DNA from: Frankiales bacterium | GTDB lineage: Bacteria; Actinomycetota; Actinomycetes; JAFAQI01 | Reading direction: 5' to 3' | DNA length: 6,118 nt | Assembly (NCBI GenBank): GCA_019246495.1 | Contig: JAFAQI010000032.1 | Span: 1-6,118, forward strand | Shown here: piece by piece, positions 1 to 6,118 of the stretch | How the letters are laid out: each line of letters starts with the position of its first letter | How positions within the stretch are numbered: the first letter of the stretch is position 1 | Translations under genes and position numbers: made by a program | The notes under the pieces: model-generated | Database searches by the model: none | What the model was told of the DNA's origin: nothing | The model's input: the letters and a program-made list of their open reading frames with translations, nothing else

Positions 1-1289
1 TTCTCGTCGCGGTAGAGCAGACAGGCGACCTGCTGCCGGCCGACGTCGTAGAGCGGCGGGTCCACGCAGTCGTCCCGGAAATCCACCCGCACCCCGTCGC
101 CGGCGGCTTCGACGCCGCGCACCCCGGACCACATCGGTTCGTCCGGGTCCTCCTCGCGGATGCGGTCGAGCAGCTGGCGCACCTCGTCCGGCCGGTGGCC
201 ACCCGCGACGGGGACCGTCACCTCCAGTGCGGGACGGTCAAGGGCCGCGAGGTCGCTGACGGGGCGTCGCGACCGGTCGATCTCGTCGTCGCGGTGGGTG
301 AGCCAGTAGTGCTCGAGCAGGTCGCGCAGGTCGCGGCTCTCCCAGCCGCAGATCTCGAACGCCTTGGGGCAGCGGGGGTGGAACGAGCAGCCCAGCGGTG
401 GCGAAGCCGCATCGGGCACCTCGCCGCGCGGGAGGTCCCGCGGCAGTGACTTCTCCGGGTCGGGCTCGGGGATCGCCTTGAGCAGCGACTGCGTGTAGGG
501 GTGCTTCGGGTCGGCGTAGATCTGGTCGGCCGGTCCGTACTCGACGACGCGGCCGAGATACATGATCGCGATGGTGTCGCAGAAGAACTTCGCGGTCGCG
601 AGGTCGTGCGTGACATAGACGTAGGACAGGCCGAGGTCGCGCTTGAGGTCGAGCATCAGCTCGAGGATCTTCGCGCGGACGCTCATGTCGAGCATCGACA
701 CCGGCTCGTCCGCAACCAGCAGCTCCGGTCCCAGGATGATCGCCCGCGCGATGACCGCGCGCTGCTTCTGACCGCCGGACAGGTCGCTCGGATACTTGTG
801 CAGGAAGCGCTCGACGGGAACGAGCCCCACCCTTTCCAGTACGGCGCAGACGGCCGCACGGATCTCGTCCTCGTCATCGCTCACGCCGTGGATGCGCAAC
901 GGATGACCGATTGCCGTCAGCAGGTCCATCGCCGGGTTGAGTGAGGCGTTCGGGTCCTGGAAGACCATCTGCATCCGCCGGCGCAACGGGCGCACCTGAC
1001 GCTCGCCGAGCTCGGTCACGTCGACGCCGTCGACGACGATTCGGCCAGACGTCACCGGCACGGACCGGAGGATCGCGCGGCCGAGTGTCGTCTTGCCGCT
1101 GCCGGACTCTCCGACCACGCCGAGCACCTCGCCGCGCCGAAGGGTGAACGAGACGCCGTCGACTGCGCGAACGGAGCCCGTCGACCGGCCGGTGAACCGC
1201 TGGAACGTTCCGCCGCGCAACGCGAAGTGCACGTGCAGGTCGTCGACCTCGAGCAGCGGGTGCTCGGCGTCAGGCCTCGTGTGCGACAC
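1..1289 (-). CDS. dppF: DppF-type ABC transporter ATP-binding protein, partial at the left edge, with split C-terminal domain
   Basis: Second ATPase, partner of DppD. The frame stays open from GTG at 1289 to the window edge: 429 codons seen, no stop. The start has GGGAGG 6 nt upstream and overlaps the dppD stop by 20 nt. Walker A GESGSGKTT (60-68), Q-loop Gln111 (VFQDPNAS), signature LSGGQKQR (170-177), Walker B LLVADE (190-195) and H-loop His228 are intact; PVSMLD replaces the common PTSALD. The Opp/Dpp C-terminal domain starts normally: PYTQSLL (264-270) and CSFHPRC with Cys301, 307 and 314. The usual closing motif, here GRQQVACLLY (417-426), appears only about 100 residues later, so roughly 90 residues (about 318-412) are inserted between the third and fourth conserved cysteines. 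The insert is charged, with possible helices at 318-330 and 366-380 and strand-like stretches at 354-360 and 399-404. The family is usually about 330 residues; this one exceeds 429. Confidence 0.93.
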   Translation of the reverse strand, partial: MSHTRPDAEHPLLEVDDLHVHFALRGGTFQRFTGRSTGSVRAVDGVSFTLRRGEVLGVVGESGSGKTTLGRAILRSVPVTSGRIVVDGVDVTELGERQVRPLRRRMQMVFQDPNASLNPAMDLLTAIGHPLRIHGVSDDEDEIRAAVCAVLERVGLVPVERFLHKYPSDLSGGQKQRAVIARAIILGPELLVADEPVSMLDMSVRAKILELMLDLKRDLGLSYVYVTHDLATAKFFCDTIAIMYLGRVVEYGPADQIYADPKHPYTQSLLKAIPEPDPEKSLPRDLPRGEVPDAASPPLGCSFHPRCPKAFEICGWESRDLRDLLEHYWLTHRDDEIDRSRRPVSDLAALDRPALEVTVPVAGGHRPDEVRQLLDRIREEDPDEPMWSGVRGVEAAGDGVRVDFRDDCVDPPLYDVGRQQVACLLYRDE

Positions 1290-2334
1290 CGATGTCCTCC
1301 CGGTCGAGGGGCGCCGTTCCGCCCGGCGGGATCAGCTCGTCGGGGCCGTGCAGCCAGCAGTCGACGCGCTGGTCGAGCTGCGTGATGGTCGTCGGCGGGT
1401 GCCGGGTCGGGCACACGCGCATCGCGTCCGGACAGCGCGGGTGGAATCGGCAGCCGGACGGCGGATCGATGAGGTCCGGCGGAGCGCCGGGGATGTAGTG
1501 CAGCTCGGTCGTCGACAGGCTGATCGTCGACGCGAGCAGCTCCCGCGTGTAGGGATGCGCCGGGTGCGAGAACGTCGGCCGCGCCGCTCCTTGCTCGGCG
1601 ATCCGTCCGGCGTACATGACGGCCACCCGGTCGCAGGCCTCGGCGATGATGCCGAGGTTGTGCGTGATCAGCAGGATCGACGTGTCGAAGTTCTTCTTGA
1701 TGTCGTTGAGGATCGCGATGATCTGCGCTTCGACTAGTACGTCAAGCGCGGTCGTCGGCTCGTCGGCCACGACGAACGCCGGGTTCAACACCAGCGCGAG
1801 CGCGATCATGATGCGTTGGCGCATGCCGCCGGAGAACTCGTGCGGATAGTTGGTGAACCGCGTCGGCGGGATGCCCATCGCACCCAACGCATCGAGTGCC
1901 TGCTGACGCATCTGCGCCTTGGTCGCGCCGCGTTGGTGGGTGTGCAGCGTCTCGAAGAAGTGGTCCGAGATGCGCATGAGCGGGTTGAGCCGGGTCATCG
2001 GCTCTTGGAAGACGAGCCCGAGGTGCGGTCCGCGCAGCGCGCGCAGCCGGCGCCGCGGCATCGTGACGAGGTCCTCGCCGCGGAAGCGCACCTCGCCGGC
2101 CACCTTCGCCGCGTCCGGCAGCAGCCCGAGCACACCGCGACCGAGCGTCGACTTCCCGCAGCCGGACTCCCCCACCAGGCCGAGGGTCTCGCCGCGACGC
2201 AGGTCGAACGACACCCCGTCGACGGCGCGGACCGCTCCGCGCGCCGTGCCGTACCAGACCCGCAGGTCGCGCACCGACAGCACGATGTCGTCGACCGGCG
2301 TGGCGGCCGCGGCGTCACCGTCCAGCAGCGTCAT
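1270..2334 (-). CDS. dppD: DppD-type ABC transporter ATP-binding protein
   Basis: One of two ATPases that drive the importer from the cytoplasmic side. In 354 residues, close to family length, it shows Walker A GESGCGKST (55-63), Q-loop Gln110 (VFQEPM), ABC signature FSGGMRQR (167-174), Walker B VVADE (188-192) and H-loop His225. The Opp/Dpp C-terminal domain follows: PYTRELL (261-267), then GCRFHPRCP with Cys295, 301, 308 and 326 (spacing X5, X6, X17). From memory, the equivalent cysteines of a mycobacterial Opp ATPase hold a [4Fe-4S] cluster; that this protein does so is inference. The ATG at 2334 has GAGGTGA 6 nt upstream, inside the end of dppC, which it overlaps by 20 nt. Its own 3' end overlaps the next ATPase gene by 20 nt. 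Leu200, just after the Walker B/D-loop, uses the rare codon CTA. Both halves of the ATP site look intact. Confidence 0.96.
   Translation of the reverse strand: MTLLDGDAAAATPVDDIVLSVRDLRVWYGTARGAVRAVDGVSFDLRRGETLGLVGESGCGKSTLGRGVLGLLPDAAKVAGEVRFRGEDLVTMPRRRLRALRGPHLGLVFQEPMTRLNPLMRISDHFFETLHTHQRGATKAQMRQQALDALGAMGIPPTRFTNYPHEFSGGMRQRIMIALALVLNPAFVVADEPTTALDVLVEAQIIAILNDIKKNFDTSILLITHNLGIIAEACDRVAVMYAGRIAEQGAARPTFSHPAHPYTRELLASTISLSTTELHYIPGAPPDLIDPPSGCRFHPRCPDAMRVCPTRHPPTTITQLDQRVDCWLHGPDELIPPGGTAPLDREDIGVAHEA
1296..1301 (-). promoter_or_regulatory. Ribosome binding site deciding the GTG start of dppF
   Basis: GGGAGG ends 6 nt before GTG at 1289, inside the end of dppD. It is the best candidate near the point where homology to ATPase N-termini begins (LLEVDDLHV, residues 12-20), so the GTG start is well supported. 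Confidence 0.8.
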
Positions 2335-3361
2335 GCGGGCTCACCTCGCCCTCGACGTCGGCCACGATGTCGACGGGAAGCAGCTGCCGGCGGCGCAGCA
2401 CGGGGTTGAGCAGGTCGTTGAGGCTCTCGCCGACGAGCGTCAGCCCGGTGACGAGCAGCACGATCGCGAGACCCGGATAGACCGACGTCCACCAGATGCC
2501 GCCGCTCGCCTCGCCGAGCGCGCGTTGCAGGTCATAGCCCCACTCCGCCGCCTCGGTGGGCTGTACGCCGTAGCCGAGGAAGCCGAGACCCGCGAGGGTG
2601 AGCAGCGCGTCCGCGGCGTTGAGCGTCGCGATGACCGGGACGTTCTGCACGACGTTGCCGAAGACGTAGCGGCCGATGACTGTCCGCGGCTTCGCTCCGA
2701 GCACACGCGCTGCCTCGACGTAGGGCTCCTCGCGGACACTGATCACGCTGTTGCGGATGACCCGGAAGTACTGCGGGATGTAGATGACCGTGATCGATAT
2801 GGCCGCGGACATGATGCCGCTGAACGATGCGCCGAGGAAGCCGAACTTCCCGCGCAACAGGAACGCGACCAGGATCGCGAGCAGCAGCGACGGGAACGCG
2901 AACATCGCATCCATGACGAGCACGAGCGTGCGGTCGAGCGGGCCGCCGTAGTAGCCGCTGAACAGGCCGAGCGGCACACCGATCAGCATCGAGATGATGA
3001 CGGCGATCACGATGACCTCGAGCGCGGTGCGCGAGCCATAAACGATGTGGCTGAACACATCCGTCGACATGATGTTGGTGCCGAACAAGTGCGAGCCCGA
3101 CGGGTGCCCGCTCTTGGGGAAGCGCTGGCCGTGCCCGGTGAGGTACTCGTCGAAGCGGTACGGCGAGATCCACGGCGCGAAGATGGCGAACACGACGAAG
3201 ACCGCCACCATCGCGAGGCCGATGTAGAGCACCCACTTCGGCAGCCCGCGAGCTTCGCCCACGGGAGCGAGCGCCCGCCGCAGGCCGATGAAGCGGCCCC
3301 GGCGCGGCGCTGTCGCCGCCGCTGTGGGTGCGGTCGACGGTGCCATGAACTCGCTCGTCAC
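2315..3361 (-). CDS. dppC: DppC-type ABC transporter permease
   Basis: Second membrane subunit, partner of DppB in the channel. The 348 residues start with a roughly 40-residue Ala/Pro/Arg-rich cytoplasmic tail, then TM1 at about 43-66 ending in APWISPY. An external segment containing HLFGTN (91-96) follows, a hallmark of the C subunit where the family has HxxGTDxxGRD; here it reads GTNIMSTDVFS. Further hydrophobic segments lie at about 113-136, 147-169, 180-197, 241-266 and 295-312. The EAA loop is at about 211-237 (EEPYVEAARVLGAKPRTVIG). GESLNDLLNPVLR near the end (311-323) matches the usual C-terminus. The chosen start is GTG at 3361, forming a GTGA overlap with the dppB stop and preceded by GGTGAGG at 5 nt; ATG at 3346 (residue 6) is an alternative. 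The 3' end overlaps dppD by 20 nt, so translation of the subunits is probably coupled. Confidence 0.95.
   Translation of the reverse strand: MTSEFMAPSTAPTAAATAPRRGRFIGLRRALAPVGEARGLPKWVLYIGLAMVAVFVVFAIFAPWISPYRFDEYLTGHGQRFPKSGHPSGSHLFGTNIMSTDVFSHIVYGSRTALEVIVIAVIISMLIGVPLGLFSGYYGGPLDRTLVLVMDAMFAFPSLLLAILVAFLLRGKFGFLGASFSGIMSAAISITVIYIPQYFRVIRNSVISVREEPYVEAARVLGAKPRTVIGRYVFGNVVQNVPVIATLNAADALLTLAGLGFLGYGVQPTEAAEWGYDLQRALGEASGGIWWTSVYPGLAIVLLVTGLTLVGESLNDLLNPVLRRRQLLPVDIVADVEGEVSPHDAAGR
2341..2347 (-). promoter_or_regulatory. Ribosome binding site of dppD inside dppC
   Basis: GAGGTGA ends 6 nt before ATG at 2334 and lies within the final codons of dppC. The dppC stop is at 2315-2317, downstream of the dppD start, so the genes overlap by 20 nt in different frames. 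Confidence 0.8.
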
Positions 3362-3373
3362 GAGTACCTCACC
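3358..3373 (-). promoter_or_regulatory. dppB/dppC coupling junction (Shine-Dalgarno plus GTGA overlap)
   Basis: GGTGAGG (3367-3373) inside the last codons of dppB precedes GTG at 3361 by 5 nt. The GTG shares bases with the dppB TGA stop (GTGA, 3358-3361). This is a standard arrangement for translational coupling and supports the GTG over the ATG at 3346. Confidence 0.8.
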
Positions 3374-4395
3374 CGGGGGTCGATCAAGGCCGTCACGACG
3401 TCGATCACGAGGCTGATCGCGACAACGATCAAGGCGAAGACGGTGACGATGCCCTGCACCGCGACGTAGTCCCGCTGGTTCAGGTAGTTGATGAGCGCCC
3501 GGCCGATGCCGGGCCAGCTGAACGTGGTCTCGGTGAGCACCGCACCCGACATCAGCAACGCCGCCTGCAGCCCGACCACCGTCACGACGGGCACGAGGGC
3601 GTTGCGGAAGCCGTGCCGCAGGACGACCCGGCTCTCGCGGATGCCGCGCGCGCGAGCGGCTTCGATGTAGTCGTTCTTCAAGGTCTGGATGATGTTGACG
3701 CGAACCAGCCTGATGAACACGCCGCAGAGCAGCAGGCCGAGCGTGAGCGCTGGCAGGATGAGGTGCTGGAACACGTTGGTGAAGTCGCCCCAGCTGCCGT
3801 TGATGGCCGCGTCCAGCAGGTCGATGTTGGTGTGCGCGTGCTGGGAGAGGTCGATCTCCTGAAGCGTGTCCGCCTGGCCGGAGCTCGGCAGCCAGCCCAG
3901 CTTGGCGACGAAGAGCAGCTGGAACAGGATGCCGATCCAGAACACCGGCGCGGCGTAGGTGAGGATGCCGAATAATCGGCCGGCGACGTCGAGCGGCGTA
4001 TCTCGGAAGCGGCCGATCAGCACGCCGATGCTCAAGCCCAGCACGAGCGCCACGAGCATCGCCGCGAGGCTCAGCTCCAGAGTCGCCGCGCCCTCATGCG
4101 TGATGACGTTGGTGACTGTGCGGTTCTCGCTCGTGACCTTGCCGAAGTCCCCGTGGAGCACGCCACCGATGTAGTGCCCGTACTGCACGAGGATCGGCTT
4201 GTCGAATCCGAGCTCGTGCCGCTTCTCCGCGATGACCGACTGCGGCTCGCGGCCGCCGAGCGCGGCTTGCACGGGGTCACCAGGTGCCACCCGCATGAGG
4301 ATGAAGACGACGGTCAGCAGGATCCAGACCATCGGCACGACCAAGAGCACCCGCGTCAGCAGGTACCGCGGCAGTGAACCGCTCGATCGGGCCAA
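3358..4395 (-). CDS. dppB: DppB-type ABC transporter permease
   Basis: First membrane subunit of the importer; with DppC it forms the channel through the cytoplasmic membrane. The 345 residues are normal for the family. Hydrophobic segments lie at about 11-34, 103-128, 141-166, 211-233, 267-290 and 310-334, giving the usual six helices. The first external loop begins with APGDP (37-41). The cytoplasmic EAA loop that docks on the ATPase is at about 243-265 (YIEAARARGI onward). WPGIGRAL (294-301) and the C-terminal DPRVRY are hallmarks of the B subunit, and the stretch LLDAAINGSWGDF before TM4 resembles dipeptide DppB proteins. The start is TTG at 4395, supported by GGGAGA 6 nt upstream; the next in-frame candidate (GTG, residue 16) would cut into TM1. 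Leu141 is a TTA codon, rare in such DNA. The gene follows a stem-loop and its stop overlaps dppC. The symbol reflects family position, not proven substrate. Confidence 0.95.
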   Translation of the reverse strand: MARSSGSLPRYLLTRVLLVVPMVWILLTVVFILMRVAPGDPVQAALGGREPQSVIAEKRHELGFDKPILVQYGHYIGGVLHGDFGKVTSENRTVTNVITHEGAATLELSLAAMLVALVLGLSIGVLIGRFRDTPLDVAGRLFGILTYAAPVFWIGILFQLLFVAKLGWLPSSGQADTLQEIDLSQHAHTNIDLLDAAINGSWGDFTNVFQHLILPALTLGLLLCGVFIRLVRVNIIQTLKNDYIEAARARGIRESRVVLRHGFRNALVPVVTVVGLQAALLMSGAVLTETTFSWPGIGRALINYLNQRDYVAVQGIVTVFALIVVAISLVIDVVTALIDPRVRYS

Positions 4396-4401
4396 CGCAG
4401 G

Positions 4402-4407
4402 TCTCCC
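4402..4407 (-). promoter_or_regulatory. Ribosome binding site deciding the TTG start of dppB
   Basis: GGGAGA lies 6 nt before TTG at 4395. No ATG or GTG in frame is available before TM1 is cut into, so this site supports the unusual TTG start. It lies 9 nt beyond the foot of the intercistronic hairpin and is not paired in it. Confidence 0.75.
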
Positions 4408-4416
4408 GGTGAACGA

Positions 4417-4460
4417 ACGACGGGCCGGTGCCGGGAGGTTACCCGGCGCCGGCCCGTCGT
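4417..4460 (-). promoter_or_regulatory. Intercistronic stem-loop between binding-protein gene and dppB
   Basis: Arms 4417-4435 and 4442-4460 are complementary over 19 positions with a 6-nt loop (4436-4441). The only break is the pair 4429/4448, which is A-C in the operon transcript (G-U on the other strand). The hairpin starts 9 nt after the binding-protein stop codon and is almost all G-C, so it should be very stable. No run of U follows on the transcript side (TCGTTCACC), so it is not a textbook intrinsic terminator. Since dppB begins only 21 nt further on, the likely roles are partial attenuation or protection of the upstream mRNA from 3' decay. Either would give more binding protein than permease, as known for other ABC operons. 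The structure is seen; the role is inferred. Confidence 0.8.
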
Positions 4461-4469
4461 GCCGTCAGG

Positions 4470-6098
4470 TCAGGCCTTGCCCAACACCCAGAACCGGAAG
4501 ATGTAGTCCGGCTTCAGCGTGCTCTGCAGCCCGGTGATCGTGCCGTGCGTGATCGCGATCTGCTTGCCCTGCCAGACCGGGATGGCCGGCGCGTCCGGTG
4601 CGGTCGCCGTCTGGATCTTCTGGAAGTCGCTCGTCCGCTTTGCTGCGTCGGAGCTGCCCTGCTCGTCCGCGAGCAGCCGGTCGACCGTCGGGTTGCTGTA
4701 GTGGTTGTTGAAGAACGACGCGGAGCCGAAGAAGTTGGCCACGTAGTCGTCGGTGTCCGGGTAGTCCGGGAACCAACCGAGCTGGTACGCCGGGCACTTG
4801 TCGGCGAGGCAGTTGGACGTGTACTGCTGCCACTCGGTCGACTGAAGGTCGATCTTGAAGAGGCCGCTGCCGTCCAGCTGCCGCTTGATCTCCGTGTACT
4901 CGTCGCCGGACAGCGCACCGTAGTGCGTCGGTGTCCACCAGATCTGCAGGTTGACCGGCGTCTTGACGCCCGCTTGCTGCAGCTCCTGCTGCGCCTTCGC
5001 CTTGTTGGGCGCCGCGCCGTACGTCGTCTTGTACGCGTCCACGTGGCCGTCGAGGCCGTTGGGGACCATCGAGTAGAGCGGGTCGACCGTGCCGTTGTAG
5101 ACGTTCTGCGCGATCGAGCTGCGGTCGATGAGGTAGGCGACGGCGCGGCGGATGGCCTTCTTCTGCGCCGGGTTCGAGCCCGGCATGGTGTTGAGGTTGA
5201 ACACCAGGTAGCGGATCGCACCGCCGGGGCCGCTGACCTCGTTCACGCCAGCCTTGCCCTTGAGCTGGGTCAGCGCAGTGGGGGTCAGTGCCGGATAGAC
5301 CACGTCGACCTTGCCCTGCTGGACGTCGAGCTTCAGCGAGTTCTCGTCGGCGTAGTAACGGATGACGAGGCCGCTGTTGCTGAGCTTGAGGTCGCCCTTG
5401 TAGTTCGGGTTGGGAACGAACTGCGCGAGCTGGTTCGGCTGGTAGGTCTTCAGCTCGTACGGGCCCGAGCCCACGATCTTGCCGTCCGCGAGCTTCTTTC
5501 CGGCCGGGAACACCTTGGAGTCGACGATCGCGCCGGCGCCGGTGGCGATGTATTGGTTCCACAGCAGGTTGGGCTTCTGCAGGTGGAACACGACAGTCGA
5601 GGCGTCCGTCGCGTCCACCGTGAAGTCCTTCTTCTTTGCAGTGTCGCTGCCGCCCGCCTGCAACAGGCCCGCCGGGCCGCTCGGGTCGTTGATCTTGAGG
5701 ATGCGGTCGAACGAGAACTTCACGTCCTGCGCGGTGACGGGGTCGCCGTTGCTGAACTTCAGCCCCGGCTTCAGCGTGCAGGTCCAGGTCTGGCCGGCCT
5801 GCGACGACGTGCAGGACTGCGCGGCATCCGGCTCGACCTTCAACGTGTCCGGGTTGATGCGCACGAGCGTTTGGTAGACGTTGTAGATGACGTTCCAGCT
5901 CGGCAGGTCATAAGAGCCGGCGGGGTCGAAGGACACCGGTTTGTCCGTCGAGCCCCAGATGATCGTCTTGCCACCCGAAGGAGTTCCCCCGGTGTTGTTG
6001 CCCTTCGTTGGGCTGCTGCTGCCGCCACACGCCACATCACCGAGGACAACCCCGGCCACCGTGAGCGCCAATCCGGCACGTCTGTGTGCCTTGAGCAT
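4470..6098 (-). CDS. Peptide-type ABC transporter substrate-binding lipoprotein (SBP family 5)
   Basis: This is the extracytoplasmic binding protein that captures the ligand and hands it to the DppB/DppC channel. The 542 residues fit the usual 500-600 of family 5 (SBP_bac_5). Seen: a basic N-terminus (KAHRR), a hydrophobic stretch at about residues 9-20 and a cysteine at 24 followed by a Gly/Ser/Thr/Pro-rich linker to about 43, as in lipoproteins. Family-typical segments are LKPGLKFSNGDPVTAQDVKF (109-128), GSGPYEL (210-216), PNPNYKG (229-235), IRRAVAYLIDR (316-326) and WFPDYPDTDDY (442-452). Two close cysteine pairs, C96/C107 and C430/C435, could form disulfides outside the cell. The ATG at 6098 follows a strong Shine-Dalgarno. 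It is the first gene seen in the operon, 74 nt before dppB. Odd: the lipobox reads D-V-A-C, with Asp where Leu is usual. Family assignment is firm; the ligand is unknown, and peptide is only the default. Confidence 0.95.
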   Translation of the reverse strand: MLKAHRRAGLALTVAGVVLGDVACGGSSSPTKGNNTGGTPSGGKTIIWGSTDKPVSFDPAGSYDLPSWNVIYNVYQTLVRINPDTLKVEPDAAQSCTSSQAGQTWTCTLKPGLKFSNGDPVTAQDVKFSFDRILKINDPSGPAGLLQAGGSDTAKKKDFTVDATDASTVVFHLQKPNLLWNQYIATGAGAIVDSKVFPAGKKLADGKIVGSGPYELKTYQPNQLAQFVPNPNYKGDLKLSNSGLVIRYYADENSLKLDVQQGKVDVVYPALTPTALTQLKGKAGVNEVSGPGGAIRYLVFNLNTMPGSNPAQKKAIRRAVAYLIDRSSIAQNVYNGTVDPLYSMVPNGLDGHVDAYKTTYGAAPNKAKAQQELQQAGVKTPVNLQIWWTPTHYGALSGDEYTEIKRQLDGSGLFKIDLQSTEWQQYTSNCLADKCPAYQLGWFPDYPDTDDYVANFFGSASFFNNHYSNPTVDRLLADEQGSSDAAKRTSDFQKIQTATAPDAPAIPVWQGKQIAITHGTITGLQSTLKPDYIFRFWVLGKA

Positions 6099-6103
6099 GG
6101 ATG

Positions 6104-6111
6104 CTCCTCCC
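6104..6111 (-). promoter_or_regulatory. Ribosome binding site of the binding-protein gene
   Basis: GGGAGGAG lies 5 nt before the ATG at 6098 and fixes this start. It is the strongest Shine-Dalgarno in the window, as expected for a subunit needed in excess. Its last three bases belong to a short inverted repeat (6093-6106) across the start codon. Only 20 nt of leader are inside the window, so the promoter is not visible. Confidence 0.85.
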
Positions 6112-6118
6112 GTCGGAT

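Noticed and set aside
1..350. Possible separate small gene or gene fusion after the DppF cysteine motif
   Set aside because: The frame is continuous, and the family's closing motif (GRQQVACLLY) appears after the extra segment, so an internal insertion fits better than a fused or separate gene.
195..1147. Several short plus- and minus-strand open frames at the left of the window
   Set aside because: They are shadows of the DppF-type gene, which is open from 1289 to the edge and carries all ATPase motifs.
1919..3469. Plus-strand open frame of 516 codons antisense to dppD, dppC and the end of dppB
   Set aside because: It lies wholly opposite clear, motif-complete genes and crosses their junctions. 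Its translation is Arg/Asp/Glu/His-rich low-complexity sequence without family motifs, typical of antisense frames in GC-rich DNA.
4396..4469. Canonical rho-independent terminator ending the operon after the binding-protein gene
   Set aside because: The hairpin lacks a U tract in the direction of transcription, and genes of the same importer follow 21 nt later. Regulation within the operon is more likely than a full stop.
4465..5562. Minus-strand open frame of 365 codons inside the binding-protein gene
   Set aside because: It is another frame of the same strand as the 542-residue binding protein, which has full family motifs. The alternative is Arg/Gly/Pro/Gln-rich and has no recognisable domain.
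6099..6118. Promoter or riboswitch upstream of the binding-protein gene
   Set aside because: Only 20 nt are available, and they are accounted for by the ribosome binding site and spacer. Nothing further can be supported.

Overview
The window is one face of a single operon. Five genes lie on the minus strand and encode a complete peptide/dipeptide-type (Dpp/Opp) ABC importer, in the order substrate-binding lipoprotein, permease B, permease C, ATPase D, ATPase F. Transcription runs from the right edge to the left edge. I see no gene on the plus strand, and no RNA gene, mobile element, CRISPR array or attachment site. The DNA is strongly GC-rich (about two-thirds by eye), with G/C-rich third codon positions and GTG and TTG starts beside ATG. 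The secreted gene has a lipoprotein signal. This points to a high-GC actinobacterium, but I cannot name a genus.

From right to left: 6099-6118 holds only the ribosome binding site of the binding protein, so the promoter lies outside the window. 4470-6098 is the substrate-binding lipoprotein. 4396-4469 is the only internal intergenic gap and contains a strong 19-bp stem-loop without a U tract. 3358-4395 is the DppB-type permease (TTG start). 2315-3361 is the DppC-type permease (GTG start, 4-nt GTGA overlap). 1270-2334 is the DppD-type ATPase (20-nt overlap). 1-1289 is the DppF-type ATPase (GTG start, 20-nt overlap), which runs off the left edge after 429 codons and looks only a few residues from its end. 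There is no gene-free stretch longer than 74 nt between genes.

The lipoprotein should capture the ligand outside the membrane and deliver it to the DppB/DppC channel. The DppD/DppF pair hydrolyses ATP in the cytoplasm. All Walker A, Q-loop, signature, Walker B and H-loop motifs are present in both ATPases, so the importer looks functional. The ligand cannot be read from the sequence: dipeptides or oligopeptides are the default, but nickel, sugar and other small-molecule importers share this fold.

I see no unknown system here. The points most worth a second look are: (1) the DppF-type ATPase, whose C-terminal cysteine domain is split by about 90 extra residues between its third and fourth conserved cysteines; (2) the stem-loop between the binding-protein gene and the first permease gene, together with a TTG start just after it; (3) a single TTA leucine codon in dppB; (4) an atypical lipobox with aspartate at position -3; (5) a small inverted repeat across the start codon of the binding-protein gene.
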